Shown in pieces: positions 11,109-22,447 of a DNA stretch of 64,000 bases. Positions within the stretch are counted from its first letter, which is position 1, and each line of letters begins with the position of its first letter. The stretch is from Babesia bovis T2Bo (taxonomy: Eukaryota; Apicomplexa; Aconoidasida; Piroplasmida; Babesiidae). The notes under the pieces were generated by a model, which worked only from the letters and a program-made list of their open reading frames with translations, was not told where the DNA came from and made no database searches. The stretch is from NCBI RefSeq assembly GCF_000165395.2, contig NC_010575.1, positions 853,001 to 917,000 on the forward strand, given 5' to 3'. The position numbers and the translations under genes were made by a program.

Positions 11109-11590
11109 TTATTCGGGATGGGTGTACGCTGTATCGGATAAACGGCTTTCCAATTTGTGGACTATGGCATCCTCCCGGCGACGAAGGACTGCATTAGGTA
11201 TAGGTCCGAACTGCCAAGCAAAAGCACAGCTTGCCCTTAGACCACCTATTAAACTGCTAAAAACAGTGTTCAGGGCAACACCTAGATCGAATGGATATAG
11301 AAATGTAACGCGGTATGTATAACGCTCAAAAACGTAATGACGTATCGCCCTTCTGTGCTTGAATCTTGACTTCAAGTATGTCACTCTCCAACGCTTGCGA
11401 GGGACATGGCAGTATTCCACATAAGGAAGATCGCGACCCTAAATATTGTGTATAATACCTTCCCACGACGTACCCCTTGTCTAGCCTCCGTAACACAGTG
11501 CTTCACTCTATTGACACAGTCGCGGAGCTCATTCTTGCGTGCACCAGACAAGTCAACTACTAAGGATCTAATCTGATACCCAAGGTTCAT
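11109..11590 (-). CDS. mitochondrial ribosomal protein S10 (uS10m)
   Basis: uS10 is a small-subunit ribosomal protein. Exon 1 (11590-11459) and exon 2 (11438-11109) are separated by an unusually short 20-nt intron, GTATTATACACAATATTTAG, which must be removed to keep frame. The 153-aa product follows the S10 layout: YQIRSLVVDLSGARKNELRD at the N-terminus, then VPRKRWRVTYLKSRFKHRRA, then YVFERYTYRV, matching the TRKERFTVLxSPHVxKxxR...YEIRTHxR pattern of bacterial S10. The C-terminal 50 residues are an extension. Mitochondrial rather than apicoplast location is inferred from the absence of a signal peptide. A 20-nt intron is shorter than any other in the window. Confidence 0.7.
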
Positions 11591-11649
11591 GGCACACGCT
11601 AAAACTGTTTTATTAAATTGTTTTGCATAAAATCAAACTAAATGTGTGC

Positions 11650-12884
11650 CTATTTCAGTGGGATTCCATGTGTGCTGCTGACCTCGTGATCGCCGTTTAC
11701 ATCGCCGGACGCCCTCAAACGAAGCCTAGACAGCAAAAAGTCAAGCAACTGCTGTGGCCAACGGCGCCTTACCTCCTGTAGAGGTAGCAAAGTGCGACTT
11801 TCAGTGTCCCTGGGTGTATTGTATATATCTCGCGGACAACTCACCTTGTCATCTCAACAACCACGGCAGATAGGGTTGCTGAACCTGAAATGCGTATCGA
11901 CTGGACGGTTACAAATACATCGTCCTCCATCTCACTAGTGCCGTATATACGCATGTAACTCATCTTCAACTCGTTCATCTTGTTCATGAGGTCGCCGACA
12001 ATCAAAAGGTTGTGCCTAGGCTCCCATGAATCTTCCCATTCACCCTTCCATCTTACAAAGAAGTAGTCCTTCTTAAGTCTGGGCTTATAATCAAGCAGGT
12101 CCTCCACCTCCACAGCTTCCTCCGGCTTAGTAGCAACCTGCATTACATCCGCCGTCTTGTCAGCGGATTTGTTCTGATTTTCTACCGGTGATGATTGACG
12201 AGAACTAGGTTGGATCTCAACGCTAACGTTCTTAGTAGATTCTGAAATGCTAGTAGTACGCGAACTCTTTTTAGGTGAAACTGGTGATGAATCACTAGAG
12301 TCAGGCTTCTTCTGCTTTTTGACGCTGTAGAGTCTATAGGATTACCCCAAAAAACATACGTTGAACTAATCTCAGTTGGTTTAGGTACTGGTGCAGCTTT
12401 AGTAGACTTCTCATTGCCAGAAGGCGCCCTAACAAGTTATAACGTACATGGTTAGTAATAGCATAGATAGTATCAACAAAAAAAGGACTATATAACCAAG
12501 TAAGACAAACTACAAGTTACTTGGGCATAAATTAAGTGGAAGCAGTAGCTTCCTAGGTATAAAGTGCAACAATGCATAGCAACGACGATATTATGTGCAC
12601 ACACATGACTTACGGAACCTTGGAGTCCTGCTGTAAATACTCATCCTTCAACTTCTTCATCTTTACAGCAAAGCCACGCAAGTTTTTAAGGTTGTTCTAA
12701 TCGCCATATTAATACGAATTTATAACATTACCTCAGGCTCCCATGTATTGTCCGAGTCACTGAATCCCTTCCATTTTACCAAATATTTGGGCTGCTTCCT
12801 GACCATGCAAAACTCCAAAATATCTTCAACCTCATACTCCGATTTAGAGTCGGATTCCGCAGATGCCGAGCGTTTCCTCGACAT
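11650..12884 (-). CDS. HP1-like chromodomain/chromoshadow protein
   Basis: Chromodomain proteins bind methylated histone H3 and organise heterochromatin. Five exons (12884-12732, 12696-12614, 12428-12360, 12324-11845, 11809-11650), with introns of 35, 185, 35 and 35 nt, give 314 aa. Residues 16-60 form a chromodomain: [25 protein letters not shown], and TWEPENNL, which is completed by the first splice. A Ser/Lys-rich linker follows, then a second chromodomain ([32 protein letters not shown]). The C-terminus ([20 protein letters not shown]) looks like a chromoshadow domain. The start MSRKRSAS was chosen over an in-frame ATG 36 nt upstream because it immediately precedes the acidic/serine lead typical of HP1. 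The CD-CD-CSD layout is unusual for HP1. Confidence 0.85.
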
Positions 12885-13202
12885 TATTCCAGATCCCGTG
12901 TGCGCAAGGTACAACGGCACAAGGTGGCCAAATCTAACGGGAGTTTATAATTAAACGCTATTTAATATATTAAAATACCAAAGGTGTACGGAGTTGTTGC
13001 AAATGGTGGTAAATAGCTACACATGTCATAATGAACAGCACACCATCAACCCTCAGCATACAACAACACACAGACGGTGCAGCTAGGCAAATAGCATTAT
13101 ATCAACCAGTTGGGTACATTACCCAGGATTACTCTTGACATGTGTATCCCAATGCACGTTTTCATTGTTTTATGCAGGTATTTGCATTTCACGATGAATA
13201 GA
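12885..13202. other. intergenic, 318 bp
   Basis: This stretch lies between the chromodomain gene start and the stop of the LON-domain gene, both on the minus strand. It should carry the chromodomain gene promoter. Nothing else is seen. Confidence 0.5.
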
Positions 13203-14658
13203 TCAGCCATCTAGCAAATCAGAGGTAGTCAGAGGTTTAGGAGGACCTGACATCTCAGCTATCTTCCGCTTTAAATATGATGATTTCTCATGTAATACCG
13301 TGTTAGCACACGCAAGCCGTTCTTCAGTGTCACGAATATTGGCAGCCCACATACGTGTCTCAACGTCAGCGTGGAATTCCAAAGCAATGAAACTAGTCAG
13401 CTCCATTATGCGGTACTCGTGCTTCCCGTCCACAGGCACATCCCGAATCATGTGCTCCAATTTGTCCTGGAATTTCTCACGCGCACTTATTAACTCAAAG
13501 TCTGCCTTGCGACCAGATAGTTTGCTGAGGCGTTATTAGTACATTGAAATACAGCACATACCTGAGGTAGGCTTCATCCATGTTACAGCGGTCGTAAAGC
13601 TTGCCCACTGTTCTTGCGTTTTCGTGCGTAACAACAGCGTTCTTGAAAGGAAGATGGTCATCTTCCAGTAGCGATACGTCAGCCTAAGGTTATTTAGACA
13701 TAGATACGTGACCTACGAGCACAACTGGGTCATCGGAATCGTGCATCTTCAGAATGTTCAACCTTTGAACAGCCCTTACTACTATCGACCCACTGGTGTC
13801 AAGGTCAGTGATGTCAACGAACTGGGTATATTAGATTGTATACTCACAACCAACCTCACACATGGAAGCGTGTTGAGATATTTCCACCTCGCTCTCAGGG
13901 TTCTCTGGAGGGTGTATAAAGGCAATTGCAATGCCAAATACGTTGTTCTTACGTATTTCCTCTACAAGTAGCTTGCGATGTGTCTCTGAGAGTGTAACCG
14001 TAGAAACGTGGCCAGGGACCTAAACGAATATTAAGTCATAACGTTGACATACCAATGGTGATGTTGATTTCACAGCGTTTGCAAACAAACGCCAGCGTTT
14101 GATAACCTCAGGGTTATCAAAAATGCGATACAACTGAGTAGGAAGCACTAGCTTCCTAAGCTTGTCAATGTCCATCTGCCCGGAACCCGAGCTACCTTTC
14201 TTGTAGAGTTCATTCTCAAGCAGTTCACGGTTGTGCTCCTCAAGGATACAGTATATGTCCTGTAAATAACCACCCTTAGGCCTAGAAACTTCACCAGATA
14301 TAGGTAGATTTATGCGAAGATATTCCTTACGCTGCTTGTACTTCGCTAACTGGTCCTTGGTCAACTCCAAACTCATCTGCTCCAATCTAGCCTGAGCAGC
14401 AGGATCACGTGGCGCATGAGGATTCAAAACGGAGTCCACATTGCGAGGAAATCGTAGATTTTCATTGTATATCCCACATTCAAACATCATCTCGTCGATG
14501 TGGTCACTCCTTAGGACACCGAATCTCCTCTGGATGCCGCCAGGTACATTGTCTACACGGAATCCATTAACGTGGTCTATAGCCAATAGAATGTATGTCA
14601 GATACCTGCCGAAAGGCAACGATTTGGTCATCGCCCATAACTCCGTACCATAAGTCAT
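13203..14658 (-). CDS. LON substrate-binding-domain protein
   Basis: Five exons (14658-14053, 14019-13844, 13792-13717, 13683-13562, 13524-13203), with introns of 33, 51, 33 and 37 nt, give 433 aa. From about residue 198 the sequence follows the LON N-terminal domain pattern: SPLVPGHVSTVTLSETHRK, then NNVFGIAIAF, CEVGCDGSIVVRAVQRLNIL, and a helical C-terminal half. No AAA ATPase or Ser-Lys protease follows, so this is a stand-alone LON-domain protein. The first 190 residues are a helical, charged extension I do not recognise. The second intron could instead end earlier, which changes a few residues of the domain. Function is probably substrate recognition, by analogy with the family. Confidence 0.6.
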
Positions 14659-15205
14659 ATGGAATGGTGTGCCAGGGCGCTCAACCCATCAGTCAATAAA
14701 AGATGGAGTCCGCAAACTCGTTAGACACACAAGATCACCTCGAACCAATTATCTACATTTGTGCTGGTAGGTTAACGAAATGAATGCTGTTGCGGTTATT
14801 CGGCGCTCGCCAGTACACACGCGCAACACTCTGGAAGGCTATGTGCTCAAAAGGCCAAGAATCCACACTGAATGCGAGCTAAAGACATAGTAAATTGTTT
14901 ACGGCCTTGATATTTGGGCTCGCTGTGCTGTGTATCTGTCCCGGTGTGCCCCTCTGGCCTATGTGGCCATGTAGACTACATCACTGTTCATAGAGCATAC
15001 AGAATGCGGAAAGGACCTCGCGGTACAACCTACGCAAACTGTGAGATGCCGTCACTGCGGATCCAGAATATTGTACAAGAAAAGATCACATAGAATAGTA
15101 CAATACGAGGCAAGGTGATCCGCGTAATATTGTTGTGGATACATCTAGTGAGCTACGATATAACCTTTTAGTAATAGATTATCCGGGATACTACCTACTA
15201 GCATA
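14659..15205. promoter_or_regulatory. divergent intergenic region, 547 bp
   Basis: It lies between the LON-domain gene (minus) and the PUB-domain gene (plus) and probably holds both promoters. I see no coding sequence or RNA gene. Confidence 0.5.
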
Positions 15206-16338
15206 ATGACGAAGTTGAGTGATACTGTCGATCAAATAGAAAGTAGGTTGCATTAAGTCTATTACATGTATACCAGACCTTAAAAAATATGTTGAACACT
15301 TTCTAGCAACCAATGATGACGAATTAATTGGGATGTACAGTGAATATCAAGTGTTCAAGAAGTTGTTGAGCAGCTTGCTGCCAGTTGTAGGTAAATACAG
15401 ACTGGAGCTAAATGTACCTGATGACAAGGTTATATTCGGACCTAAAACTAGACAAATTGTAGAACAATTAATAAGGCATTACGATAAGGTATACGAAATA
15501 GATGAGGAAGTGCTATCATCCAGGTTCCTAGAAGTGGAGCAGGTACACGATATACTGGCACGTGAGGTGAGCTAGCTCCTAGTATTTAACATATCCTAGG
15601 CACAAGACAGTGGAGAAGAAGCAGAAGTTAGAGGTATGTCTATCATTGAAGAAACGAAAGAAGATCTGAAAAGGATTGAACGTGCCAAGGAAGTGTCGAA
15701 AGTGGTATTGCCACCAGCAGATTTCAGTAATATACAAGACTCAGATCGTGAAGTAAACGATCCGTTTTATATAGTGCAACAAGTATACAAAACTGAACCT
15801 GCAGTAGTACTCGAGAAAGTAGTAGCACAGCTACATGAAGATAACCCAGATGGATTCCTACAAATTATGGAGAATGTAGCCAACCTGATCTCGCAAATAG
15901 CCAGACACCCGGATAACACAACACTACGAGTGCTAAGGATAACAAATGAAAAGCTGTACCAAGATTTTATCCAGTACCCAAAGGCAATAGCACTGCTAAA
16001 GTACGCACGATTCAAGCTTAAACACGGCAATGATCTTAGAGAAGTACTGGAGCAGCGTAAGTAGCTCTATATCATAGAATGTATGACGTACAGTCGCCAT
16101 CGGCAACATGAAGGATGAATACTTCCTGTACCTACACGAGCCTGATATGTTCAATGATTACCGAAGTTGGAAAGAATGGATAGATTTCATAGAAGCAACT
16201 AATCGCACACTAGAAGAGCTGATTGTGCAATACAAGTCAGTTCTAAGACGTAGGAAGGTTAATGATCGCAACACATTGGAAGAAGCGTTGCTACAGGCAG
16301 GGTGTGCCCGCCCATCCAACCAAAGCGCTGTGACCTAG
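15206..16338 (+). CDS. PUB-like domain protein
   Basis: Four exons (15206-15242, 15277-15566, 15600-16056, 16094-16338), with introns of 34, 33 and 37 nt, give 342 aa with consistent phases throughout. Residues of about 176-262 resemble a PUB domain, the p97/VCP-binding fold found in PNGase and UBX proteins: VANLISQIARHPDNTTLRVL followed by ITNEKLYQDFIQYPKAIALL, matching the helical pattern with the conserved Asn-Pro/Arg segment. The N-terminal region (about residues 15-110) and the C-terminal region are helical and not recognised. The stop is only 30 nt before the next ATG on the same strand. A role with p97 in proteostasis is inferred from the domain only. Confidence 0.65.
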
Positions 16339-16368
16339 CGCGTCCATAGATACAAACTTAAATTTAAA

Positions 16369-16733
16369 ATGGCTAAAAAAAATCATCGTACCGCTATACA
16401 GAAGCGGTATAATATCGTTAAGAAACAGATGATGGACGAACAGCGCAGACGCGCGGAGAGAAATCGTCTTAAACAGCTATGCCACGGCATCACAGATCAA
16501 GTAAGTGATAGACAGATGCCTAAAATCTTTCACAGCTGCGTTCAATTAGTGTCGACCGTAGTAAAGAAGCTGTATCGGATAACTACCCACAGGAAGTAGT
16601 AATGGCAGTGGCAAAGCCACAAAGAAGAGGATGTAATCTAATCAGGGACCACCCAGATGAACATGTAGTAACGGCAAGACGCAAGAAAGTATTGAAACAA
16701 GCTATGAAACGACGACGTAAAATAGGAACATAA
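16369..16733 (+). CDS. small, highly basic protein of unknown function
   Basis: Two exons (16369-16500 and 16536-16733) around a 35-nt GTAAGT..CACAG intron encode 109 aa. The first exon is rich in Lys, Arg and Gln (MAKKNHRTAIQKRYNIVKKQ) and predicted helical; the C-terminus is again basic (RRKKVLKQAMKRRRKIGT). The composition suggests an RNA-binding or nucleolar protein, but no family is recognised. It follows the PUB-domain gene by 30 nt. Confidence 0.6.
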
Positions 16734-16888
16734 ACAATATCGCAATGTCTATACCCTATGCAATATTATGCTGTGCTAGATACAGTTTGAGTTATATACA
16801 ACCTTGAACATCGTAATGCTGCCTTGATTAATATACAGAACTATCCGTTTATCCCGAGTACCGGGAGTTATTAGTATACAGATGACAG

Positions 16889-17872
16889 TCAACTTGTAAC
16901 CTTGGTATCCGGTTTCGATATTAGATCAGTTACATACAGTTGTATCCCGCGCTGTGCCAAAAGATTAGTAAAGCGTAACAAACCCGCTTCACCACCAGTA
17001 TGACGACAAGTTATTGTACCAGTACCATTACAAAGATGTGATATGATATTACGGTCCAAATTAAGCGTCACTACCTGCATATCAGCCTCACGAGCTATGT
17101 TCTCTATCTCACGGTCAGTCATCGAGGGATCAATGGATACCATGTGCATAGTTACAACCTGCCATCGCGCATCACGGGAATATACTGTACGAGTGCCACC
17201 AATAATAGTTAATTCCTTTGGAACCGGCTCTAATGGTAAGGGATCCACAACAGTATTGGATACAACACCTGATTCGTGGGTAGTATCCGCGCAAATTGCC
17301 CTTGAATCAGGTACTTCAACTACGGATTGTGTGGAATCGTTGTCCAGTGTATCGAAAAATATCCTGCAGTGGCCCATGCTGCGCAGTCGGTTGGCTTCAC
17401 GCTCACTCTTGGGGGCATTTGTATTGATACCCAAAGGCTTGAACACCGTGTTGGTGCCAGTAAGCGTGGCCGATGTAGCCCCGTGAACGCGTGCATACTG
17501 CTCCCTTATCTTCCCTTGAAGTGCCGAAACTGTTAGTGGAGGTTTAACACCCGGTAACGCAGTGACCACCTCTCGATTGTTAAAGTCAACATGCTGCCTT
17601 AATCCCTTATATACAGCCATATCAACAGGAGGAGGTGTGTTTTTTGTACCGCTATGGTATTTGCGATTGCAGCGAGCAGAAAATTCACGCGTACACTGAT
17701 CTGAAGGTAACCCAGCTGCGTCAAGTGAACTGGGTTCAATCACACCAGCAGTGTCATCCTGAGACGACCTCCGACGTCTAATAATAGGTTGCATAGAAAG
17801 AGCACAGCAATCACTCTTGTCATTTTTACCACGGCCATAACACACAAGGCTGCCAATTTGTTTGGGATCCAT
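16889..17872 (-). CDS. conserved-looking protein of unknown function
   Basis: This is a single-exon frame of 327 aa. No signal peptide or membrane segment is visible. The N-terminal 60 residues contain cysteines and an RRRRSS stretch; the middle is polar. The C-terminal 110 residues look like a folded alpha/beta domain (KELTIIGGTRTVYSRDARWQ, VVTMHMVSIDP, ADMQVVTLNLDRNIISHL, LLAQRGIQLYV). I do not recognise the fold. The gene is convergent with the small basic gene upstream on the plus strand, 155 bp away. Confidence 0.65.
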   Translation of the reverse strand: MDPKQIGSLVCYGRGKNDKSDCCALSMQPIIRRRRSSQDDTAGVIEPSSLDAAGLPSDQCTREFSARCNRKYHSGTKNTPPPVDMAVYKGLRQHVDFNNREVVTALPGVKPPLTVSALQGKIREQYARVHGATSATLTGTNTVFKPLGINTNAPKSEREANRLRSMGHCRIFFDTLDNDSTQSVVEVPDSRAICADTTHESGVVSNTVVDPLPLEPVPKELTIIGGTRTVYSRDARWQVVTMHMVSIDPSMTDREIENIAREADMQVVTLNLDRNIISHLCNGTGTITCRHTGGEAGLLRFTNLLAQRGIQLYVTDLISKPDTKVTS

Positions 17873-18286
17873 ACTATGAACTATGTCTACTTCTAGATTA
17901 CAGGGTAATAGTAGAAATAAGTGATATTTTTGATGGACAGAATGTATTTTAAAAACAAAAGAGGGTGATGTGTACGTTATCGGGGTCTTGTACTAGTTAA
18001 CAAAAATGTGCCGTATCTAGATTAGTAGTAATCTAGAGTCTATGGAACTAGGTTTCACTATGTTATAGTATGTCGTGGATAGTAGATATAACTGTCTATT
18101 CCACTGAGTGTATGTGCCCATAAGGAATGAGTATATCCTTCTGAGGTCAGCAAGGTAAAACTCGGCCATAGGAAGGTACTATACCGAGTTATGTTTTCAT
18201 AGCTAGTATGAAATGCCGCTATATGCAAGGATCCTAGAGAAATGCTATAAGTAACTAACACATACGGATATCGCTATAAAATCAAT
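17873..18286. promoter_or_regulatory. divergent intergenic region, 414 bp
   Basis: It separates the unknown minus-strand gene and BUD23 on the plus strand and probably carries both promoters. No other feature is evident. Confidence 0.5.
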
Positions 18287-19270
18287 ATGGCAACGAGACC
18301 TGAACATTTAGCGCCACCCGAAATTGTATGGTTACATCTCTGTGATAATATATTGTACAGTACTACAACAGCGATGAAGCACGAAGGTATACAGTGAACA
18401 CGCATATCCGCGATATCCAAATCGCAATGAGCCAACGTGCAACAGAGATGCTACTGCTACCAGAGGTAGTTATGCGTACCATATCTATATAAATTACAGG
18501 ATGAATCATGCCTTGTACTGGATATAGGCTGCGGAAGCGGACTTAGCGGATCAGTACTCAACGATAACAACCACTTCTGGGTGGGAGTGGATATCAGCAC
18601 CCACATGCTGGACGAAGCAATAGCAAACGGCTGCGACCAGGAAGGTGATATGATATTGGGAGATATAGGAGAACCCATGAATTTCAAGCCTCAGAGCTTC
18701 GATGGAGCTATCAGCATAAGCGCATTGCAGTGGCTATGCGTAGCCAACAAGTCATCACATGAACCTTACAAACGACTTATCGCATTCTTCAAGTGGCTTT
18801 ATCGCAGCCTGAATTACGGAGCAAGAGCAGCCATACAGTTCTACCCAGAAAATGCAGAACAAATCGAAATGATAACTTCAGCAGCCACAAGGTGCAGCTT
18901 TGGAGGTGGACTTGTAGTGGACTTCCCAGAGTCAGCAAAGGCAAAGAAGTAAGTTGGACCCTGAATGCTGTGAACTTTAATAGGTACTACCTATGTATAT
19001 GGGCAGGGATGACAGGTTTACCGCAGAAGATGCCGCAGGCACTCATGGAAGTTGATGAAGAAGAAGAGGATACAGTTCCAACAGTAGGATCAAATCAAAG
19101 AAGAAATAAACGAAAAAGGAAGCAGGAAACCATCAGACAACGAATCATCAATAAAAAACAACAACAACGAAGAAGAGTATGTTTATATAAACGTTGTATA
19201 GATATAACAGGGCATTGAAACTAGACCTGATACGAAATATACAGGACGACGAAGACCAGCACGATTCTAG
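18287..19270 (+). CDS. BUD23: BUD23 18S rRNA (guanine-N7) methyltransferase
   Basis: BUD23 methylates a guanosine in 18S rRNA during small-subunit maturation, with the TRM112 adaptor. Five exons (18287-18325, 18361-18465, 18500-18948, 18984-19176, 19211-19270), with introns of 35, 34, 35 and 34 nt, give 281 aa. The start [12 protein letters not shown], the SAM-binding motif [11 protein letters not shown] (about residues 54-64), [24 protein letters not shown] and FYPENAEQ all match the family. The C-terminus is the basic BUD23 tail, ending [15 protein letters not shown]. An acidic run (DEEEEDT) and a basic run occur just before the tail. Confidence 0.95.
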
Positions 19271-20077
19271 AATTGTGTCTTTATATTCCAATGGTTCAAC
19301 CACGGCACATATAGGTATCTAGCTAAGGAACTTGTGGTCCCATATAACAAGTGGCTACCAGTGTTGTATATAATGATGGAAACCATCATTTCGGTAGATA
19401 TGGGCCATTGCATATTTCAATGTTGAGAATAAGACATGTGCTAGTTGTTATTCAGGAATGATTAATCTGGTAAATGCCATGTCAATATATAGCGATGTTC
19501 ATTATCTAGGGTTCCAGGTATGCATAGCACGAAACGTGTTGCATGAGTGATCACTGGACAATGTGGCCGTGGAAAAAACATAATTTGACTTTAACCAGTT
19601 CCCAATAGTAGTTTTGCCTGAGATATACTATTGCATCAAAATGATGTACGTAATACACATTGTCTGTCCACGGAACGGAATTGGACAACATACCGATGTA
19701 TCAACAAACGGGATTCCGTCCATGGCAGGTTGTGATTGAACGCAACCAAACGGATATGTAGTCCCCCGTTACTCTAGAGATAACACATAATACAAAGAAT
19801 AGCATAGGGATCGTGTTGGTATATTTAGGGATTAGGGTAGTGACCTAAATTAGACAAGCTATAGTATAGGCCATAGGGACCAGCGAGTATACACATTTGA
19901 TTATTAGATATAACTTATATATGATAAACCTAGTTTTACAGCGCCAGTTCCAATTTCGTGTCGTGGCAATAAATACCGTTAGTGTAGTGCCATAATACAC
20001 CATCAATACCAGCTCACTAATAAACACACCTATGCAATAATGACCTAAAGAAGCATTTTATTTTTATTGATCGCAAT
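19271..20077. other. intergenic, 807 bp
   Basis: The gap lies between BUD23 and UTP6, both on the plus strand. It contains no open frame of note and no tRNA-like cloverleaf that I could recognise. It should hold the BUD23 3' UTR and the UTP6 promoter. Confidence 0.5.
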
Positions 20078-22437
20078 ATGGCAGCACAAGTGCAGCAGCA
20101 GCTCGAGGGCATGGTCCCCGAGTTGCGCAAGTTGACCGAGCTACAAATATTCACAGATGAAGAAGTACGAGATATAGTAGAGCGGCGTAGAAAATTCGAA
20201 TATGCAGTAATCAGTAGCGATCTAGTATACTCACGCAACTCCTACCGAGAATACATCAGTTATGAAATTGAACTGGACCGCGTTCTCCAAAAGCGGCTGC
20301 GGAAGGTCAAGTCCTCAGATAATAGGTAAGCTGAATAACGCATATCTTATATATCCTCGATAGTGCTAGTGTGCGCTATACAGTGCCCTCGGACCGTGGT
20401 AACGTGCCCATCAAGGTAATAGTACGACGCCGTATACACAGGTTGTTCAACCGATGTCTAAAAAGGTTCGTTACCAACATCGAGCTGTGGAAGGAGTATT
20501 GCGCGTTCTGCTATCGCATAAAGGCATTCGGCGTCATGAATCGTGCCATAATGGACGCGCTGTCTAAAAATCCGACATGTGAAGCGCTGTGGAAGATTGC
20601 AGTAAAGTACACCCTGACACTTAACGGAAGCATTGCCGCAAGAAATGTCATTCAACTGGCCCTGCGTGCAAACCCAAGGAGCTTATCTTTATTCATGCTA
20701 CTCCTGGAACTGGAAGTACAAGCTGGATACAAGATTCACGAGTTATCTGAGTCGCCTACAGATGACAATTATGAAGAGCCGGTTGAACTGTCCACTAAAA
20801 CGTGGGTAACAATCCTGCGACATAGCTTAAAGACTTTAAAGGATGGTGACGTGTTCCGAATGCTGTTTTTTGGAGCATCTATATGCGCCCGTGTGAGTCG
20901 CGTGACGTCGTTCACCCAAGCACTCAATGATTATGACGTCTTTGCAAAGTTGTTGTTCGATGAAATGTTTTCTCGACGGGATAAATACCCGCTGCTAGGG
21001 CTTTATATATGGCAGCATAGGTTGCTGGAGGCCATCGTGTCACAGAAAACGGAAGGCATAGATTCGATTGATCCCAATGAAGTATTCACAGCTATGATTG
21101 ACGACTGCGAGTCTAACCCAGGAATGACCACCTTGATTGCCCGGTTTATAGACGTGGTACTAACTGAACAAGGATATAATGAACCGTCAGATGCTGGCAC
21201 AACAGATGAAATACTATGGTATACAGATGTAGATGGCGGTGATCAGGATGACACCAATGGTAGCTTACATGATACTGACCTTGGCCACCCATGCGATGCC
21301 GAGATAGATATCTATTGTGAAGGTGTATCCATACTAAAGGATATCTGCTTCCTGAGAATCACACCTGAAATATACGACCAACTGTCACAGAATTGTGAGT
21401 TCACCAGGCGCATGCTCACCCGCAAGCAGTTGACACAACTCAAATGCATATATCGCAATTTCGTTCTTCAGAAAGTACAAAACACCGTTATCGCTCTGAA
21501 GAATGCAGACAATGATATTGTCGACACTGTTGCCAGCTCTGCCGATGATGTTGTACGGCTTGTTAAAGGGCATCTACAGGGCTTTGCATCCACAGTTTCA
21601 GTATACAGCCTGTGTATAGGCATGTGCAAACATATGCCCGAGGATATATTAGTACCGTTCTCGACCATGGTAGAGTCAAATGTACTCAAGGTACTGGCCA
21701 GGAACGATGTGAAGGAGCACATACGCATTGGAGTCACGCTACTGATTCTAGGTTGGGATCGAGTTACGCCAGAACGTAAGCTTGCACTTTTAAAGTCATG
21801 CACAGTGGCACTTAACCGAGACCAGCTGCTGCTAGGTGTAGATATCGTACTAGAATCGGGCCAAGAACCTCTGGTTCAGCTTGTTATGCATTTGCTAGAT
21901 GCTAGTGGCAAGCTGATAGTAGAGGACATTGCTGATGGCGGTACCCTGATCAACGCATTGCTTAGCAAAGTGGAGAAACAAGTGCCAAACCTAGTTGAAT
22001 ACCTAAGCCATTGGGATTCCAACACAAACTCACATCGTAACGTCGACGTTATAACGGTGGCCACCGCCCTATGGTGCATAGCACGCATAATGGCCACGGT
22101 AGATACAAAGCTAAAGGTTATAGGCTCTACTGACTCCACACCAGATGAATGCAATGCTATATCCCGAGAGTCAAGCGGTACTGTACACCACGTAATCAAG
22201 CTATGTGAAGAAGCGGTTAATGCCAGTTCACGTATCACAATACAGGATCGTGGACTGCAAGCAATTTTCCAAAGCAGATGCTGGAGCAGATACCTGCAGT
22301 GTGCCAAGTGGATCGAGGAGTTGCAGCTACTGTATCCCATGCTGGAAATAAACGATATTGAATTGACCTCGGATACCGTAGCATCACGAGCTTACGCCCA
22401 GTTGGGAACAGGGTTCATCAGTAACCTAAAACATTAA
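20078..22437 (+). CDS. UTP6: UTP6-like small-subunit processome protein
   Basis: UTP6 is a HAT-repeat protein of the U3 snoRNP/SSU processome needed for 18S rRNA processing in the nucleolus. Exon 1 (20078-20325) and exon 2 (20364-22437) with a 38-nt intron give 773 aa. The start MAAQVQQQLEGMVPELRKL and the segment VRDIVERRRKFEYAV are the conserved UTP6 N-terminus. The splice leads into HAT repeats (IELWKEYCAFCYR, ALWKIAVKYTL, PRSLSLFMLLLELE). The long C-terminal half is divergent and helical. Its stop is 10 nt from the stop of the convergent DNAJC8 gene. Confidence 0.9.
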
Positions 22438-22447
22438 ATAATAAGTG

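Noticed and set aside
19826..19850. TTAGGG-like words as telomeric repeat
   Set aside because: Only two imperfect, non-tandem words occur; there is no array.
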